From assembly GCA_036245525.1 (NCBI GenBank), contig BTPG01000004.1, forward strand, positions 22,706,983 to 22,770,982: a stretch of 64,000 nt of DNA, written 5' to 3'. A model generated the notes under the pieces. That model worked only from the letters and a program-made list of their open reading frames with translations, had not been told where the DNA came from and did not search any database. Below, piece after piece: positions 63,431 to 64,000 of this stretch (position 1 is the first letter of the stretch; each line of letters starts with the position of its first letter). Source of the stretch: Semisulcospira habei. Taxonomy: Eukaryota > Mollusca > Gastropoda > Semisulcospiridae. A program made the position numbers and the translations under genes.

Positions 63431-64000
63431 AATAATAGTTTTGATTTTATTTTAGGTGATGCTTACTTCTTGCTTGTGTTGATGTGGCATGTTATGGACC
63501 TTTTCGTCCGCTGCTGCGATGGCCTGGCCAGCACACCATGGTTTAAGTATTGGGACAGATGCGATCTTGGTGCCTCTTGATATTGTGGCATGCCGCTGCA
63601 GCTCAGTCGGTTAGGCACATGGGTCAAACTTTAGCTGCCTTGAAATACTGAAGAGTTTTCTGAAGCCCAATGACATGAGAACAGTGACCATTTAATTTGA
63701 ACTACAAATCATACATGCATGGTTATTTATCAATATGAATAATCTCTCTCTCTCTTTCATTCATTGTCATTGTCTTTCACACATACGCACACACACACAC
63801 ACACAACCAACATACACACACCCACTTCAATTTTATTGGGGAGTGAAAGTAATCGGCTCAGCCTGATACTGTAAACACAGCCGGCAAAAGACGGAGAACG
63901 CTGAACAGCACTGCCATCTTGCTACGATGAGACGAGATGGACTAAAACGGCTCGGATAAGTGTGCTAAGTTTTTTTGTTTTTTTTAACAACGCCAATAAC
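63431..64000. other. Right edge, no gene recognised
   Basis: AT-rich with a short CA microsatellite (63786-63805). A tRNA box-A-like GCAGCTCAGTCGGTTAG lies at about 63597-63613, but no box B was seen. Confidence 0.5.

Noticed and set aside
63590..63640. tRNA-like box A (CAGCTCAGTCGGTTAG)
   Set aside because: No box B or cloverleaf nearby. At best a degraded SINE head.

Overview
The window is animal nuclear DNA, most likely from a mollusc. It has short exons with GT-AG introns, a close-to-canonical metazoan 5S rRNA sequence, and no bacterial-style gene packing. It carries a rich mix of DIRS, Penelope-like, RTE-like LINE, CR1/L2-like LINE, Gypsy, tRNA-SINE and MITE sequences. The mollusc assignment is inference; no species marker was found.

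The one host gene recognised runs left to right across most of the window. Eight short exons at 11720-11811, 12130-12175, 24589-24653, 25391-25448, 39749-39827, 46897-46997, 47476-47525 and 49335-49402 splice in perfect phase. They encode about 186 residues resembling the N-terminal two thirds of CDIN1 (C15orf41, CDAN1-interacting nuclease 1). The remaining exons, which should carry the nuclease core, were not found and probably lie to the right. A candidate first exon of an unidentified gene (10857-11145, minus) is divergent from it across about 570 bp that may be a shared promoter.

Nearly everything else is transposable-element sequence, often nested. Left flank (1-10660): the 5' part of an RTE-like LINE, a SINE-like repeat, and a 6.3 kb DIRS element (minus) interrupted by a 5S rRNA sequence, a 5'-truncated LINE and a 187-bp MITE; then a fold-back element. 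CDIN1 introns 2-4 (12176-39748): a duplicated exon-like cassette, tandem-monomer repeats, short hairpin families, a Gypsy element without integrase, a partial DIRS copy, and a CR1/L2-like LINE split by a TTAA-flanked 2.1 kb DNA element. Intron 5 holds a second nearly complete DIRS element whose right end stops about 6 nt before the exon 6 splice acceptor. Right part (49403-64000): a decayed THAP-domain gene, a full-length RTE-like LINE carrying a nested SINE, a Penelope-like element with a GIY-YIG domain split by a 1.9 kb insertion, and a second full-length LINE next to that element's 3' end.

Target-site duplications of 12-16 bp can be read directly for many insertions, so relative ages can be ordered. 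All large element ORFs carry stops or frameshifts. Several of the stops are CGA to TGA changes.
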